A DNA stretch of 64,000 bases from Stappia sp. 28M-7 (GCF_014252955.1 NZ_JACMIA010000001.1:4464001-4528000); one strand, 5' to 3'; counted from the stretch's first letter, positions 1 through 8,160 are shown. Notes: a model not told the origin generated them from the letters alone. A program made the numbers and translations.

Positions 1-250
1 CGACCGGCAGGTCCGCCTTGATCCGTTGCCAGGACGTGGCCACGGCCAGGCTGTCTGAGCCGAAATCGAAACCGACCTGGGTCAGGGCGGATTCAAGGTG
101 CGGCACATGATCGGGCGTGATGCCCCAGGCCCGTTTGTCCTGTACGAAACGTTCCGTTGCCTCGGCGAAGAGAAGATTTCCATCGGCATCGACGATCGCC
201 AGCGCCGGGTCATGCCCGGATGTCGAAAGCCCGAGGTGGAACAGCGCCAT
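1..250 (-). CDS. NodU/CmcH-type carbamoyltransferase, N-terminal part
   Basis: This is the first 83 codons of a gene that leaves the window at its left edge. The protein begins MALFHLGLSTSGHDPALAIV and continues with an acidic and basic stretch around EATERFVQDKRAWG. That layout, with an early G-H-D-x-A motif, a one-turn strand and then an E-R-F/L-x-x-x-K motif, is typical of the N-terminal Kae1/TsaD-like ATPase half of NodU/CmcH carbamoyltransferases. Such enzymes move a carbamoyl group from carbamoyl phosphate to a hydroxyl of a natural product. The ATG overlaps the ACP stop by one base (TGATG), so the two are translationally coupled. The carbamoyl-transfer domain itself is outside the window, so the assignment rests on the N-terminus and the operon context. 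Confidence 0.75.
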   Translation of the reverse strand, partial: MALFHLGLSTSGHDPALAIVDADGNLLFAEATERFVQDKRAWGITPDHVPHLESALTQVGFDFGSDSLAVATSWQRIKADLPV

Positions 251-501
251 CAGGAACCCGCGCGCTTCAGGATGGAGCGTGCGAACTCGCCGAGCGTGTC
301 GTGCTGGAAGATATCGGCCGGGTCCACCTCCACGTCGAAGCGATCTTCCACCTCGCCGCAGACCAGCACCGCATCGATCGACTGCAGCCCCAGATCCGCG
401 AGCGACATCTCCATCCGGATATCGTCTACCGAGGTCTTGGTGCGCTGCGCGACCCTCTCGCGAAGAAACGAGAAAAACTGGGACTCGTCTATTTCAGTCA
501 T
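250..501 (-). CDS. Stand-alone acyl carrier protein
   Basis: This is an 83-residue acyl carrier protein. The 4'-phosphopantetheine attachment site is Ser41 in DLGLQSIDAV, where Gln replaces the more usual Asp before the serine. The surrounding helices are acidic (EVEDRFDVEVDPADIF), as expected of the family. It lies between the tandem P450 gene, which it overlaps by 8 bp, and the carbamoyltransferase, which it overlaps by 1 bp. I infer that the FAAL two genes upstream loads an acyl chain onto Ser41 and that the other enzymes of the operon act on the tethered chain. It is unlikely to be the fatty-acid-synthesis AcpP, which has the DSL motif and lies near fabF. Confidence 0.9.
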   Translation of the reverse strand: MTEIDESQFFSFLRERVAQRTKTSVDDIRMEMSLADLGLQSIDAVLVCGEVEDRFDVEVDPADIFQHDTLGEFARSILKRAGS

Positions 502-2668
502 CTTGATGCTCTGTTCTTCTGAAAACGCACGGAAGCGTGCTGAGGGCGACGGTTTCCGACATGGGGTGGTAACGATGCGCCTGCGTAACCAGCGCCATGT
601 CGGGAAAGGTCTGGAGGAGTGAGGGAATGGCGCGCTTGAGGACCATCACCGAAAGGGCCGCGCCGACGCAGCGATGCAGCCCCTTGCCGAACGAGACATG
701 CCCGTTGCCGCCCGGGGTCTGCCGGTTCAGCACGCGGATGTTCAGCCGCGCCGTGTCGCCGGCCTTCATTGCCATCTCGCTGAGCGTCAGGTCGGCGCGG
801 GCAACGCGGTAGATGAACTTCGGCCCGCTGCAACGCGCGACCAGTTCGTCGATATTCGCCTCGACCCACGCCGGATCGCCTGCCGCCGCCCGTTCCTCGG
901 GAGGGAGCGAGAGGATCCACAGCAAGGCATTGGACAGCGTGTGGGACAGGTTGAAGCTCGCGCCGTAGAGCACCAGCACCACGGCCTTGAGATCCGCTTC
1001 GTCGAACCCGTCCGGCGCCTCGGCGACCAGGGCCTCCAGCAGCGAGGGCGGACCGTCGGAGGCGACGGGCACCTCCATCAGCGACAGCGCCTCGGCGAAG
1101 ACCGCTTGGACGCGCCGCAGGTTCCGCATCGAAAGCCAGGGCTCCAGCACGTCCTGCAGGTGCGGCGCGATGGCGTCGAACCTGTGCGGATCGCGGCTGG
1201 AGATGCCGAGGATGCGCATCATCGTGCTCTTGCGCAGCGGATCGGAATAGCCCGAGACCAGATCCGGCGACGCCACCGCCGACAGGGCGCGCAGCGTCTC
1301 GTCCAGCGCCCCGTCGACGACACCCTGCCAGAGGGGCAGCTGCGCGGTGCCGAGGAAGCGCATCAGCGCCTGTTTCAGCGCTTCGTGCCGCGGCCCGTCC
1401 ATGAAGAACAGCGCGTTGCGCGCGATCCTCGTCGCGTCCCCCAGATCCTCGCCGCTCGCCTGCGACAGCAGCGCGAGGTGGCTTTCCATCGGCGGCGGGG
1501 CAAAGGCCTCGTTGTCCCGCAAGACCCGGTGCGCGCTGGCCATGTCGCGGATGTCGCAAAGACGCGCGCTCACCCGCCGGGACCGCTTGTCGATGTCGCA
1601 CGGCAGGGCCGTCGGGGCCTGCATCATCGGCGTGACCACGAACCGGCACTCGTCGGTCTTCAGGACGATATCGGGAAAGGACCGCGCCAGGGCGGGCAAG
1701 GCGGTTTCGATCAGCATCTCGCTGAGAAACACTCCGGGACACTTGTGCGCGCCGCTGCCGAAGCTCATGTGGCTTTGGCGCGTGCCCTGGCTGGCCCGCA
1801 ACCGGCTGTTGGCCGCCACGATATCGACCACGGCGGACTCGCCCTGGCGATAGGGACAGCCGGCGACTTCGGTCGCCTCGCTCGCGACGCGCACCAGCGT
1901 GCGGGTGGACTGGTAGAGCCCCAGGATCTCCTGGGTGTGCCGCGCGCCCCATCCGGGCTTGCCGGCCTCGGCCCACAGATCAGCCGGACCGCTCAGCAAT
2001 CCGTAAAGCGCGAAAGCCAGAGACTGGGTCGCCGAGTTCGAGCCGACCAGCAGGCCGACGACGAAGTACTCCGGCTCCAGAAAGTCCGGCAGATCGTCCC
2101 GGCGGCGGCGCAGATAGCCGAGCAGCGTTTCGGGCTCCGCACCCTCGCCGTCCCCGGCCGCAGGACACGTTGCGACCAGCAGGCTCGCCGCCGTGTTCAG
2201 GGCCTTCAGCGTCGGCACCGACAGATAGGGCTCCGTCAGGCGCTGCGCGGTTTCGGCCGCGCGAAAATAGTCGTCGTCGGGCGGCAGGTCGAGGCCGAGG
2301 ATCCTCGGCATGACCTTGAGAAACAGCGGGATCGTGAAATCGCGGACGAGGTCGGGATCACCCGCATGCCTCAGCTCGGTACAGGCGCTGTCGCAGGCCT
2401 GCTCCATCAACGCCCGCCACGGCGAAAGCCCGGACTGGCTGAAGAACGGCGCGATCACGCGGCGGGTCTGCAGGTGGGCCGGCCCGCTCATCGCCACGAG
2501 CGTGTTGGCCGACAGGCGTCGCAACGCATCGAGGTCGACGCCCCCGCGCCCGGCGATCTCGTCGAGATACCGGTCGATCCGCGGCAGGTCGAGGCTCCGC
2601 AGCACCGCGGCCGCCATGGCCGGCGCCTTCACGAAACTGTCGGGATCCGACCAGACGTGGCGGGTCAC
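494..2668 (-). CDS. Tandem double cytochrome P450-like protein
   Basis: This 724-residue protein contains two P450-like domains (about 1-355 and 365-720). Each keeps the haem-binding loop: FGSGAHKCPG with Cys310, and FGKGLHRCVG with Cys667. Each also has a C-helix start (MSGPAH near 60; MDGPRH near 423). Several hallmarks are altered by eye alignment. The K-helix ExxR reads E247-I-L-G and E608-L-V-A. The I-helix acid-Thr pair is absent (GSNSATQS near 209-216; GASFNLSH near 569-576). The stretch from K helix to haem loop is about 15-20 residues shorter than normal, and domain 1 begins close to its B-helix region. Each half is thus about 355 residues rather than about 400. The GTG start overlaps the FAAL stop by 4 bp. 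No ferredoxin or reductase gene is nearby. It could be a tandem oxygenase, or a haem protein with isomerase, dehydratase or carrier-binding function. Confidence 0.88.
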   Translation of the reverse strand: MTRHVWSDPDSFVKAPAMAAAVLRSLDLPRIDRYLDEIAGRGGVDLDALRRLSANTLVAMSGPAHLQTRRVIAPFFSQSGLSPWRALMEQACDSACTELRHAGDPDLVRDFTIPLFLKVMPRILGLDLPPDDDYFRAAETAQRLTEPYLSVPTLKALNTAASLLVATCPAAGDGEGAEPETLLGYLRRRRDDLPDFLEPEYFVVGLLVGSNSATQSLAFALYGLLSGPADLWAEAGKPGWGARHTQEILGLYQSTRTLVRVASEATEVAGCPYRQGESAVVDIVAANSRLRASQGTRQSHMSFGSGAHKCPGVFLSEMLIETALPALARSFPDIVLKTDECRFVVTPMMQAPTALPCDIDKRSRRVSARLCDIRDMASAHRVLRDNEAFAPPPMESHLALLSQASGEDLGDATRIARNALFFMDGPRHEALKQALMRFLGTAQLPLWQGVVDGALDETLRALSAVASPDLVSGYSDPLRKSTMMRILGISSRDPHRFDAIAPHLQDVLEPWLSMRNLRRVQAVFAEALSLMEVPVASDGPPSLLEALVAEAPDGFDEADLKAVVLVLYGASFNLSHTLSNALLWILSLPPEERAAAGDPAWVEANIDELVARCSGPKFIYRVARADLTLSEMAMKAGDTARLNIRVLNRQTPGGNGHVSFGKGLHRCVGAALSVMVLKRAIPSLLQTFPDMALVTQAHRYHPMSETVALSTLPCVFRRTEHQDD

Positions 2669-4353
2669 GCGGCGCCCCCTGCCATCTGCGCCTCGTCGAG
2701 ACAGATCGCCTGATCGTGCAGGCGGGACAGTTCGAGGGCTGCCTCTCGCCGCCTGATCTTGCCGCTGCTAGTGCGAGGAAGCGTCCCGCGCGGCAGAAAG
2801 GCGATACGTTCGAGCCGGACGCCGGTGCCGGCGGCAACCGCCTTGCGGATCCGCGCGGCAACCGCGTGGGGCTCGTCGATCGGGGCGCAGCCGGCACGCA
2901 GCTCGATCAGGAGATCCGCCCGGCCGGGCAAGGCTTGCAGACTGTCGAACGCCGCCGCCGCCGAGGCGCTGAGATCGCCATGTTCGCGCGCCGCGAGCCA
3001 TTCGACCTCCGCGGCGGCCACATTGCGGCCGTTGACGATGATGAGGTCCTTCGCGCGCCCGGCAATGTAGAGCCGGTCGCCCGCAATGCCGCCCAGATCG
3101 CCCGTCCGCAGCCAGCGCACCCCGTCGGGCGCGTCGAAGAAGCCGTCCTCGTCGTCGCCCGTCTCGCCGAGATACCGGCGGCAGACGGACGGCCCGCTCA
3201 GCCAGATCTCGCCCGTCGCCCCCTCGGGCAGCGCCCGGCCGGTCTCCGGCTCGGCGATCCGGATGCGGCTGCGCGTCTCGGCGGAGAGCAGGCAGCCCTC
3301 GAAGCCCGCCCAGGGCTCAGGTGTCGCCGCAGCCTGCCCTGCGCCTCCCGCTTCGCCGGCCGCGAACAGCGTGCATTCCGCCATCCCGTAGCAGGCGAAC
3401 ACCGCGTCCCTGGCAAGCCCGTTCGCCGCAAAGCGCTGGTGGAACCTCTCCAGCAGGCCGCTCGGCACCGGCTCCGCCCCGCAGAACGCCCTCTCCCACG
3501 AGCCGAGGTCGAGCCTCTCCGCCTCCTCTTCGGAGATCCGGTTCAGGCATTCGAGAAAGGCGAAGGTCGGCCCGCCGCTGATCGTGCCGCGCCAATCGGA
3601 GATCGCCTCCAGCCAGACGGCCGGCCGGCGGATCATGTCGAACGGGCTCATCTGCACCGAATGCGCGCCGGAAAGCAGCGGATAGAGGATGCAGCCCATC
3701 AGCCCCATGTCATGATAGTGCGGCAGCCAGTTGATCATCACGCTGTCGCGGTTCATGCCCCAGAGCGACTGGATCAGCCCGCAATTGTGGCGGATCTGGT
3801 CCGCCGTCACCGGCACCGCCTTGGGAAAGTGGGTCGAGCCCGAAGTGTGCTGGATCACCGGGAAGGCGCAAGGCGCCGCCCCGCCGGATGCCACCTCCGG
3901 CACCGGGGCAGGATCGTCGACGACGAGCACCGGGCAGGCCGGCGCCCCGCCCTCGCCGGTCAGCTGCTGTTCCACGGCACCGCGGTTGTTCGAGGTGCAC
4001 AGCACCGCTCTTGCACCGCAGGTCCGTGCCATGCGCGCCAGCCGTCCCGGCAGATCCGAGGCGCGGGGCGGGGCGACCGGCACCAGCGTACCGCCGCCGA
4101 GCAGCGTCGCCACCAGCGCGATCAGGAACTCCTCGCCGGCCGGCAGCGCCGCCATCAGCACATGCGGTCCCTCGCCGAGGCAGCGATCCCAGAGCGCCTG
4201 CATCTCCGTAGCACGCGCGCCCAGCTCCGCCCCGGTCATCGTGCGATACCGGCCGCGGCGCCCCAGCACGGTGATCAGCGGCGCGCCATGGCGCTGCTCG
4301 AGCGCTAGCGCGATCTCGCGCTGAAGGCTGGTTTCGGTCGCACGCCTGGTCAT
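2665..4353 (-). CDS. Fatty-acyl-AMP ligase (FAAL-type AMP-binding enzyme)
   Basis: This 562-residue ANL-superfamily enzyme activates a carboxylic acid as its acyl adenylate, in this context probably for transfer to the neighbouring ACP. It has the P-loop HTSGSTHFPKAV (about 169-180), the FAAL-type NWLPHYHDMGLMG (about 208-220), CGAEPV (291-296), the adenine-binding CYGMAECT (321-328), RTGDLGG, and a C-terminal PRTSSGKIRR carrying the catalytic Lys. LPHYHDMGL is characteristic of FAAL/FadD32-like ligases rather than ordinary acyl-CoA synthetases. The ATG at 4353 follows the radical SAM stop by 24 bp, and the gene's stop overlaps the P450 GTG start (GTGA). The family's chain-length preference cannot be read from the sequence. 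Confidence 0.9.
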   Translation of the reverse strand: MTRRATETSLQREIALALEQRHGAPLITVLGRRGRYRTMTGAELGARATEMQALWDRCLGEGPHVLMAALPAGEEFLIALVATLLGGGTLVPVAPPRASDLPGRLARMARTCGARAVLCTSNNRGAVEQQLTGEGGAPACPVLVVDDPAPVPEVASGGAAPCAFPVIQHTSGSTHFPKAVPVTADQIRHNCGLIQSLWGMNRDSVMINWLPHYHDMGLMGCILYPLLSGAHSVQMSPFDMIRRPAVWLEAISDWRGTISGGPTFAFLECLNRISEEEAERLDLGSWERAFCGAEPVPSGLLERFHQRFAANGLARDAVFACYGMAECTLFAAGEAGGAGQAAATPEPWAGFEGCLLSAETRSRIRIAEPETGRALPEGATGEIWLSGPSVCRRYLGETGDDEDGFFDAPDGVRWLRTGDLGGIAGDRLYIAGRAKDLIIVNGRNVAAAEVEWLAAREHGDLSASAAAAFDSLQALPGRADLLIELRAGCAPIDEPHAVAARIRKAVAAGTGVRLERIAFLPRGTLPRTSSGKIRRREAALELSRLHDQAICLDEAQMAGGAA

Positions 4354-4377
4354 CGGGTTGCTTGATCTGGTCGTCGG

Positions 4378-5937
4378 TCAGGCCGGTTGCGCGATGGGTT
4401 TTTCACGGCTCAGGTGGACCTGCCGGCTGCCCTGCTGCGACAGCCGGTGCAGCGACGTGAAGGAATTGAGGAAGATGGAGAGGGCGAACGACAGGTCCCG
4501 CGCGATCTCGGGGCGCTGGTGCGACATCTCGTTGACGGCGTCGATGACACGGCGCGCCTGCGGGTCGCTTGCCGCCTGCCGGAAAAGCTTGAAGATTCCG
4601 AAAGCGCCCTTGCCCGGCGTCACCTTCCGGTCGCTCGCCCGCAGATGCTCCGGCGGCGGACCGAGGATCGCGGCAAGATGCTCGAAGCGCCTGATCGCGT
4701 TGTCCGGCTCGTGCAGCGCCTCGACCAGCCAGATGGCGCCCTCGGCCAGCTGGCGGCGCGTCATCTGCCGCGGCTCGATATTGGTCCACAGGTCGCCGCC
4801 CGGAAAGCTCGTTTCCGTCCCGTCGATGAACAGCCGGCCTTCGGCCGCCATCTGCTCGTAAAGCGGCGTGGCGATCGGCGCGACCAGCACCGACACCCGC
4901 AGGTTCACCACCGGCAGGGCCATGCCGAACTCGAACTGGCGCTCGAAACATCCCAGGTCGTCATGGTCGAAGCCGACCATCATGCCGCCGGTGACCGTCA
5001 GCCCGCCGGCGACGATCCGGCTGATCTCGGTCACGAGGTCCCGGCGCAGGTTCTGCCGCTTCTTGACCTCCTTGAGCGCCTCTTCGTTGCTGGTCTCGAT
5101 GCCGACGAAGATGTCGCGCACCCCCGCCTGGTTGCACAGCTCGATCAGCTCCGCATCCCGCGACAGGTCGATCGAGGCCTGCGTCGCGAACTGGACCGGC
5201 TCGCGGCCCTCGCGCCCGTTCCAGCCGGCAAGCCCTTCCAGCAGGACGCGGGATTTCTTGCGGTGGACGGTGAAATTGTCGTCGGACAGGTTGATGCTGC
5301 GATAGCCGAGATCGTAGAGCACCTGCGCTTCGGCCAGCACGTTCTCGATCGGCTTGTGCCGCTGCACCCGGCCCAGATACTGGATCACGTCGCAGAAGCT
5401 GCATTCGAACGGGCAGCCGCGGCTGGTCTGGATCACGCCGCTGATCGCCCGGTCGTTGTTGTAGAGGTCCCAGCGCGGCACCGGCGCGCTTGCGAGATCG
5501 GCCTGACCGCACAGGTATCGCGGCTGCAGGGTATCGGCCAGCAGGTCGCGGCTCAGCGCGCTCGCGACGGTCTCGAACTCGCCGATGATCAGGCTGTCCG
5601 CCTCGCCGTCGAAATCGCCGGGCGCCAGCGACACATGCGGGCCGCCCATGATCACGCGCCGCCCCATGGCGCGGAACCGGCGGGCGATCTCGATGCCGCG
5701 GGAGGCCTGGGCAACGTTCATGCTGATGGCGATGACGTCGGACGGATCGTCGAAATCGACATCCTCGGTCATCTCGTCGCACAGCCGGATGTTGAAATCG
5801 CCCTCCAGCAGCGCGGCAACGGTGGTGATCCCCGCCGATGCCATCAGGGCATAGCGCTCGTCGATGTTCAAAATCTTGTCGGCAATGAGGGCTTCGCTGC
5901 CGAAATTCGGCAATGGCGCGATAAGATATATGTCCAC
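4378..5937 (-). CDS. B12-binding-domain radical SAM enzyme
   Basis: This 519-residue radical SAM protein starts with a GTG (VDIYLIAPLPNFGS); AAGGA lies 11 bases upstream of it. Residues 1-140 resemble the cobalamin-binding Rossmann domain of class B radical SAM enzymes (MGGPHVSLAPGDF and IIGEFET near 97-124), although the DxHxxG cobalt-ligand motif is not evident. The 4Fe-4S motif is CPFECSFC (Cys175, Cys179, Cys182). Downstream segments SLNLSDDNF-like (INLSDDNFTV) and FVGIETSNEEALKEVKK are typical of this group. A C-terminal DUF4070-like region follows. The reaction is unknown: methylation at unreactive carbon, ring formation or rearrangement are all possible. It is the promoter-proximal gene of the operon and lies 24 bp before the FAAL. 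The open frame extends further upstream, but that extension has no family-like sequence. Confidence 0.88.
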   Translation of the reverse strand: MDIYLIAPLPNFGSEALIADKILNIDERYALMASAGITTVAALLEGDFNIRLCDEMTEDVDFDDPSDVIAISMNVAQASRGIEIARRFRAMGRRVIMGGPHVSLAPGDFDGEADSLIIGEFETVASALSRDLLADTLQPRYLCGQADLASAPVPRWDLYNNDRAISGVIQTSRGCPFECSFCDVIQYLGRVQRHKPIENVLAEAQVLYDLGYRSINLSDDNFTVHRKKSRVLLEGLAGWNGREGREPVQFATQASIDLSRDAELIELCNQAGVRDIFVGIETSNEEALKEVKKRQNLRRDLVTEISRIVAGGLTVTGGMMVGFDHDDLGCFERQFEFGMALPVVNLRVSVLVAPIATPLYEQMAAEGRLFIDGTETSFPGGDLWTNIEPRQMTRRQLAEGAIWLVEALHEPDNAIRRFEHLAAILGPPPEHLRASDRKVTPGKGAFGIFKLFRQAASDPQARRVIDAVNEMSHQRPEIARDLSFALSIFLNSFTSLHRLSQQGSRQVHLSREKPIAQPA

Positions 5938-5979
5938 CGGTATTCCGATCCTTGCCGCCCCCCTCGAGTGGCAGCGCGC

Positions 5980-5985
5980 ATTATA
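5980..5985 (-). promoter_or_regulatory. Candidate -10 box of the FAAL/P450 operon
   Basis: A perfect TATAAT reads on the minus strand about 43 bases upstream of the radical SAM GTG. The -35 region is poor: the hexamer 17 bases upstream is TAACTA, and a TTGAAA lies too far away at 27 bases. The local drop in GC supports a promoter. The weak -35 could mean that an activator is needed. Confidence 0.5.
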
Positions 5986-6056
5986 CACAACCCGTCCGGA
6001 TTTAGTTACCGGTTTCAACAGGTTTCTCGCGCCTGCCCGCCCCCCCTTTGCACCCC

Positions 6057-6929
6057 TCACGAAGCGGAGAGCAGGATCACGCCCGCGATCAGCACCGCAC
6101 AGCCGGCCAGCCGCCACGGGCCGACTCTTTCGCGCAGGATTACCATGCCCATCAGGGCGCCGACCATCATCGACATCTCCCGCATGGGCGCGACGAGGCT
6201 CAGCGGCGCGCCGTCGCTCAGGGCCGCGAGCACCAGGATGTAGGACGCCGGCGCCAGCAGCCCGACCCCGACCGCCGTCCACCAGTGGCCGCGCATCGCC
6301 GCCATCGCCTGGCGCGGGCGCGCCAGCACCACCGGCAGCAGCATGAAGAACCGCAACAGGTTCGAGACCCATTCCAGCACCACCGGCGCGATGCCGAGCG
6401 ATTTCACCGCCACCGCGTCGACCACCGTGTAGCCGGCTATGAAACCGCCGGTGACCGTCCCCCAGCGCAGGCCCGCCTGGCCGCCGGGACGGGTGAAGGC
6501 GGCGATCTTTCCTTGCGTCGAGATCAGCAGGATGCCGGCAACCACCAGCACCAGCCCGACGACGCCGGTGCCGGTCGGCACCTCGCCCAGCAGCACGAAG
6601 GCCCCGAGGCTGGAGAGCATCGGCCCGGTCCCGCGCGCCACCGGATAGACGACCGACAGGTCGGCCACCTGGTAGCCGCGCTGCAGGCAGAGACTATAGG
6701 CCAGATGGATCAGGCTGCTCAGCACGATGAAGGCGGCGCCCATCGCCGTCCAGGCGATGCCGCCCTTGGCCAGCAGGTAGATCACCCAGGGCGCATAGGC
6801 GATGCAGGCGACGACGTTGTAGGCGAAGACGAAGGTCGCGCCGGCATGGGCCGCCCGTTTCGCCAGCAAATTCCAGGTGGCATGGATGAAGGATGCGAGA
6901 ACGACGAGAAGCAGAGAGGCAAGCGTCAC
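6057..6929 (-). CDS. EamA/DMT-family transporter
   Basis: This 290-residue membrane protein has about ten hydrophobic segments arranged as two EamA repeats (about 1-140 and 150-290). It begins TLASLLLVVLASFIHATWNL and has the repeat end ALMGMVILRERVGPWRL. EamA proteins are drug/metabolite exporters or amino-acid exporters; the substrate is unknown. It starts with GTG preceded by AAGGGGG at a spacing of 5. It lies upstream of the FAAL/P450 operon on the same strand but is separated from it by 119 bp that include a TATAAT box. A role in exporting that operon's product is therefore possible but not shown. Confidence 0.85.
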   Translation of the reverse strand: MTLASLLLVVLASFIHATWNLLAKRAAHAGATFVFAYNVVACIAYAPWVIYLLAKGGIAWTAMGAAFIVLSSLIHLAYSLCLQRGYQVADLSVVYPVARGTGPMLSSLGAFVLLGEVPTGTGVVGLVLVVAGILLISTQGKIAAFTRPGGQAGLRWGTVTGGFIAGYTVVDAVAVKSLGIAPVVLEWVSNLLRFFMLLPVVLARPRQAMAAMRGHWWTAVGVGLLAPASYILVLAALSDGAPLSLVAPMREMSMMVGALMGMVILRERVGPWRLAGCAVLIAGVILLSAS

Positions 6930-7170
6930 TGAGACCCCCTTGCGCGGTGCGCGGTTGATCTCGACGTCTCCTCCCCTGGGCTTTTGTCCCTTGGGTGCAG
7001 CCGGGGAACTCCCCCGGTTTCTGCAACGCTCGGTCCTGCGGCGAAGCGCCCGGATCCCTAGTTGCCACTCGGTCGATGGCCCATCCTAGCCGGGGCCCGC
7101 CCGCCATCGCAACCCGGCTAAGCAGTTTGCCACCGGAAGATGCCCCCCCTTGCGGGATCACTGCCTGGGC

Positions 7171-7980
7171 TTAAGACTTACCTGTGTGTTTCTCGCTTTC
7201 GTCGTCCTGCGCGCGTCTCTGCGCCTGAATCGCATCGGAAAACGCGGCGGCCAGAATGCCAGTCGGCATGGCGATCAAGCCGATCCCGGTCAGTGCGGTC
7301 AGGCCGGCGAAAATCTGTCCTGGCGTCGTTTGCGGGTAGACGTCGCCGTAACCGACGGTGGTCAGCGTCGCGATGGACCACCACATCGCCCTCGGAATGC
7401 TGCCGAAAGCCACCGGCTGATGCTCGCCTTCCACCAGATAGAGCACGGTCGAGGAGATGAGCAGCAGGATGCCGGCGATCCCCACGCTCATCATGAGTTC
7501 ATAGCGGCGTGAGCGCAGCGCGGTCATGATCGCGTCGAAAGCCTGCGAAAACCGGCCCAACCGCGCCACACGCAGGATGCGCAACAGCCGGAACAGCCGC
7601 AGCAGAAACGCTTCACTGCCCAGAAAGGTGAGAAACAGCGGTGTGATCGCAAGCAGGTCGATCACTGCCGAAGGCGTTGTCATGTATTTCAGGCGACCGA
7701 AGAGCCCACGATATGCAGAGTTCTCTCCTGCCACCCAGAGCCGACCAACATATTCGACCAGGAACAGGAGGGTGAAAACGGCTTCGATGCCCAGAAACAG
7801 CTTTTCGCGCCCCTCGATGACAACCGGCTCGCTTTCGACGACGGCGACAACCGTCGCCACCATGATCAGCACTGAAATCACCTTGTTGAGCGGCGAGAGC
7901 CCCTTTTTCGGCCAAGCTGACGGCTCGAGGAGACAATAGAGCCGGCGACGAAGTGGCCGCTCTGCGTGCGGAGAGGTCAT
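7171..7980 (-). CDS. Voltage-gated-type potassium channel (ion transporter family)
   Basis: This 269-residue six-transmembrane channel subunit has the K+ selectivity filter TVGYGD (about residues 211-216), followed by a pore-lining helix. An S4-like helix with regularly spaced arginines (FRLLRILRVARLGRF) indicates a voltage-sensor domain. It resembles bacterial Kv-type channels such as KvAP-like ion transport proteins. I chose the ATG at 7980 (MTSPHAER), which has AGAGGTG upstream. An in-frame extension to 8088 exists, but it adds a stretch that does not look like this family. The gene stands alone on the minus strand. Confidence 0.9.
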   Translation of the reverse strand: MTSPHAERPLRRRLYCLLEPSAWPKKGLSPLNKVISVLIMVATVVAVVESEPVVIEGREKLFLGIEAVFTLLFLVEYVGRLWVAGENSAYRGLFGRLKYMTTPSAVIDLLAITPLFLTFLGSEAFLLRLFRLLRILRVARLGRFSQAFDAIMTALRSRRYELMMSVGIAGILLLISSTVLYLVEGEHQPVAFGSIPRAMWWSIATLTTVGYGDVYPQTTPGQIFAGLTALTGIGLIAMPTGILAAAFSDAIQAQRRAQDDESEKHTGKS

Positions 7981-8125
7981 TCGCACCTCTTTTTTGCGGT
8001 GCGCCGAAGCGCTGGAAATGAGAAGCGAGAAAATGAATGCCTGAAAAAGCCGGGCGCCCTTGCCTATTTGTCGCGCCGTAGGAGGCAAAAGGTCAAGCGG
8101 GCCTGCGCTCTGCCCTCAGCCCCTC

Positions 8126-8160
8126 AAAAAAAACGCGCGCAAGCTGCCAGCTTGCGCGCG
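8126..8160 (-). terminator. Rho-independent terminator of the cupin/monooxygenase operon
   Basis: On the minus strand a perfect 13-base inverted repeat (CGCGCGCAAGCTG and its complement, one base apart) is followed directly by eight Ts. It lies 40 bp beyond the solute-binding-protein stop, so it ends the operon that starts near 12728. Confidence 0.93.

Noticed and set aside
674-2713. Long open frame on the plus strand opposite the tandem P450 gene
   Set aside because: It is rich in Arg, Gln and His, as expected of an antisense frame in GC-rich DNA, and has no family motif. The minus-strand gene has two complete haem loops.
5938-6372. N-terminal extension of the radical SAM protein
   Set aside because: The extra residues do not resemble the family, overlap the EamA gene and cross the TATAAT box. 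GTG 5937 has AAGGA upstream and starts the B12-like domain.
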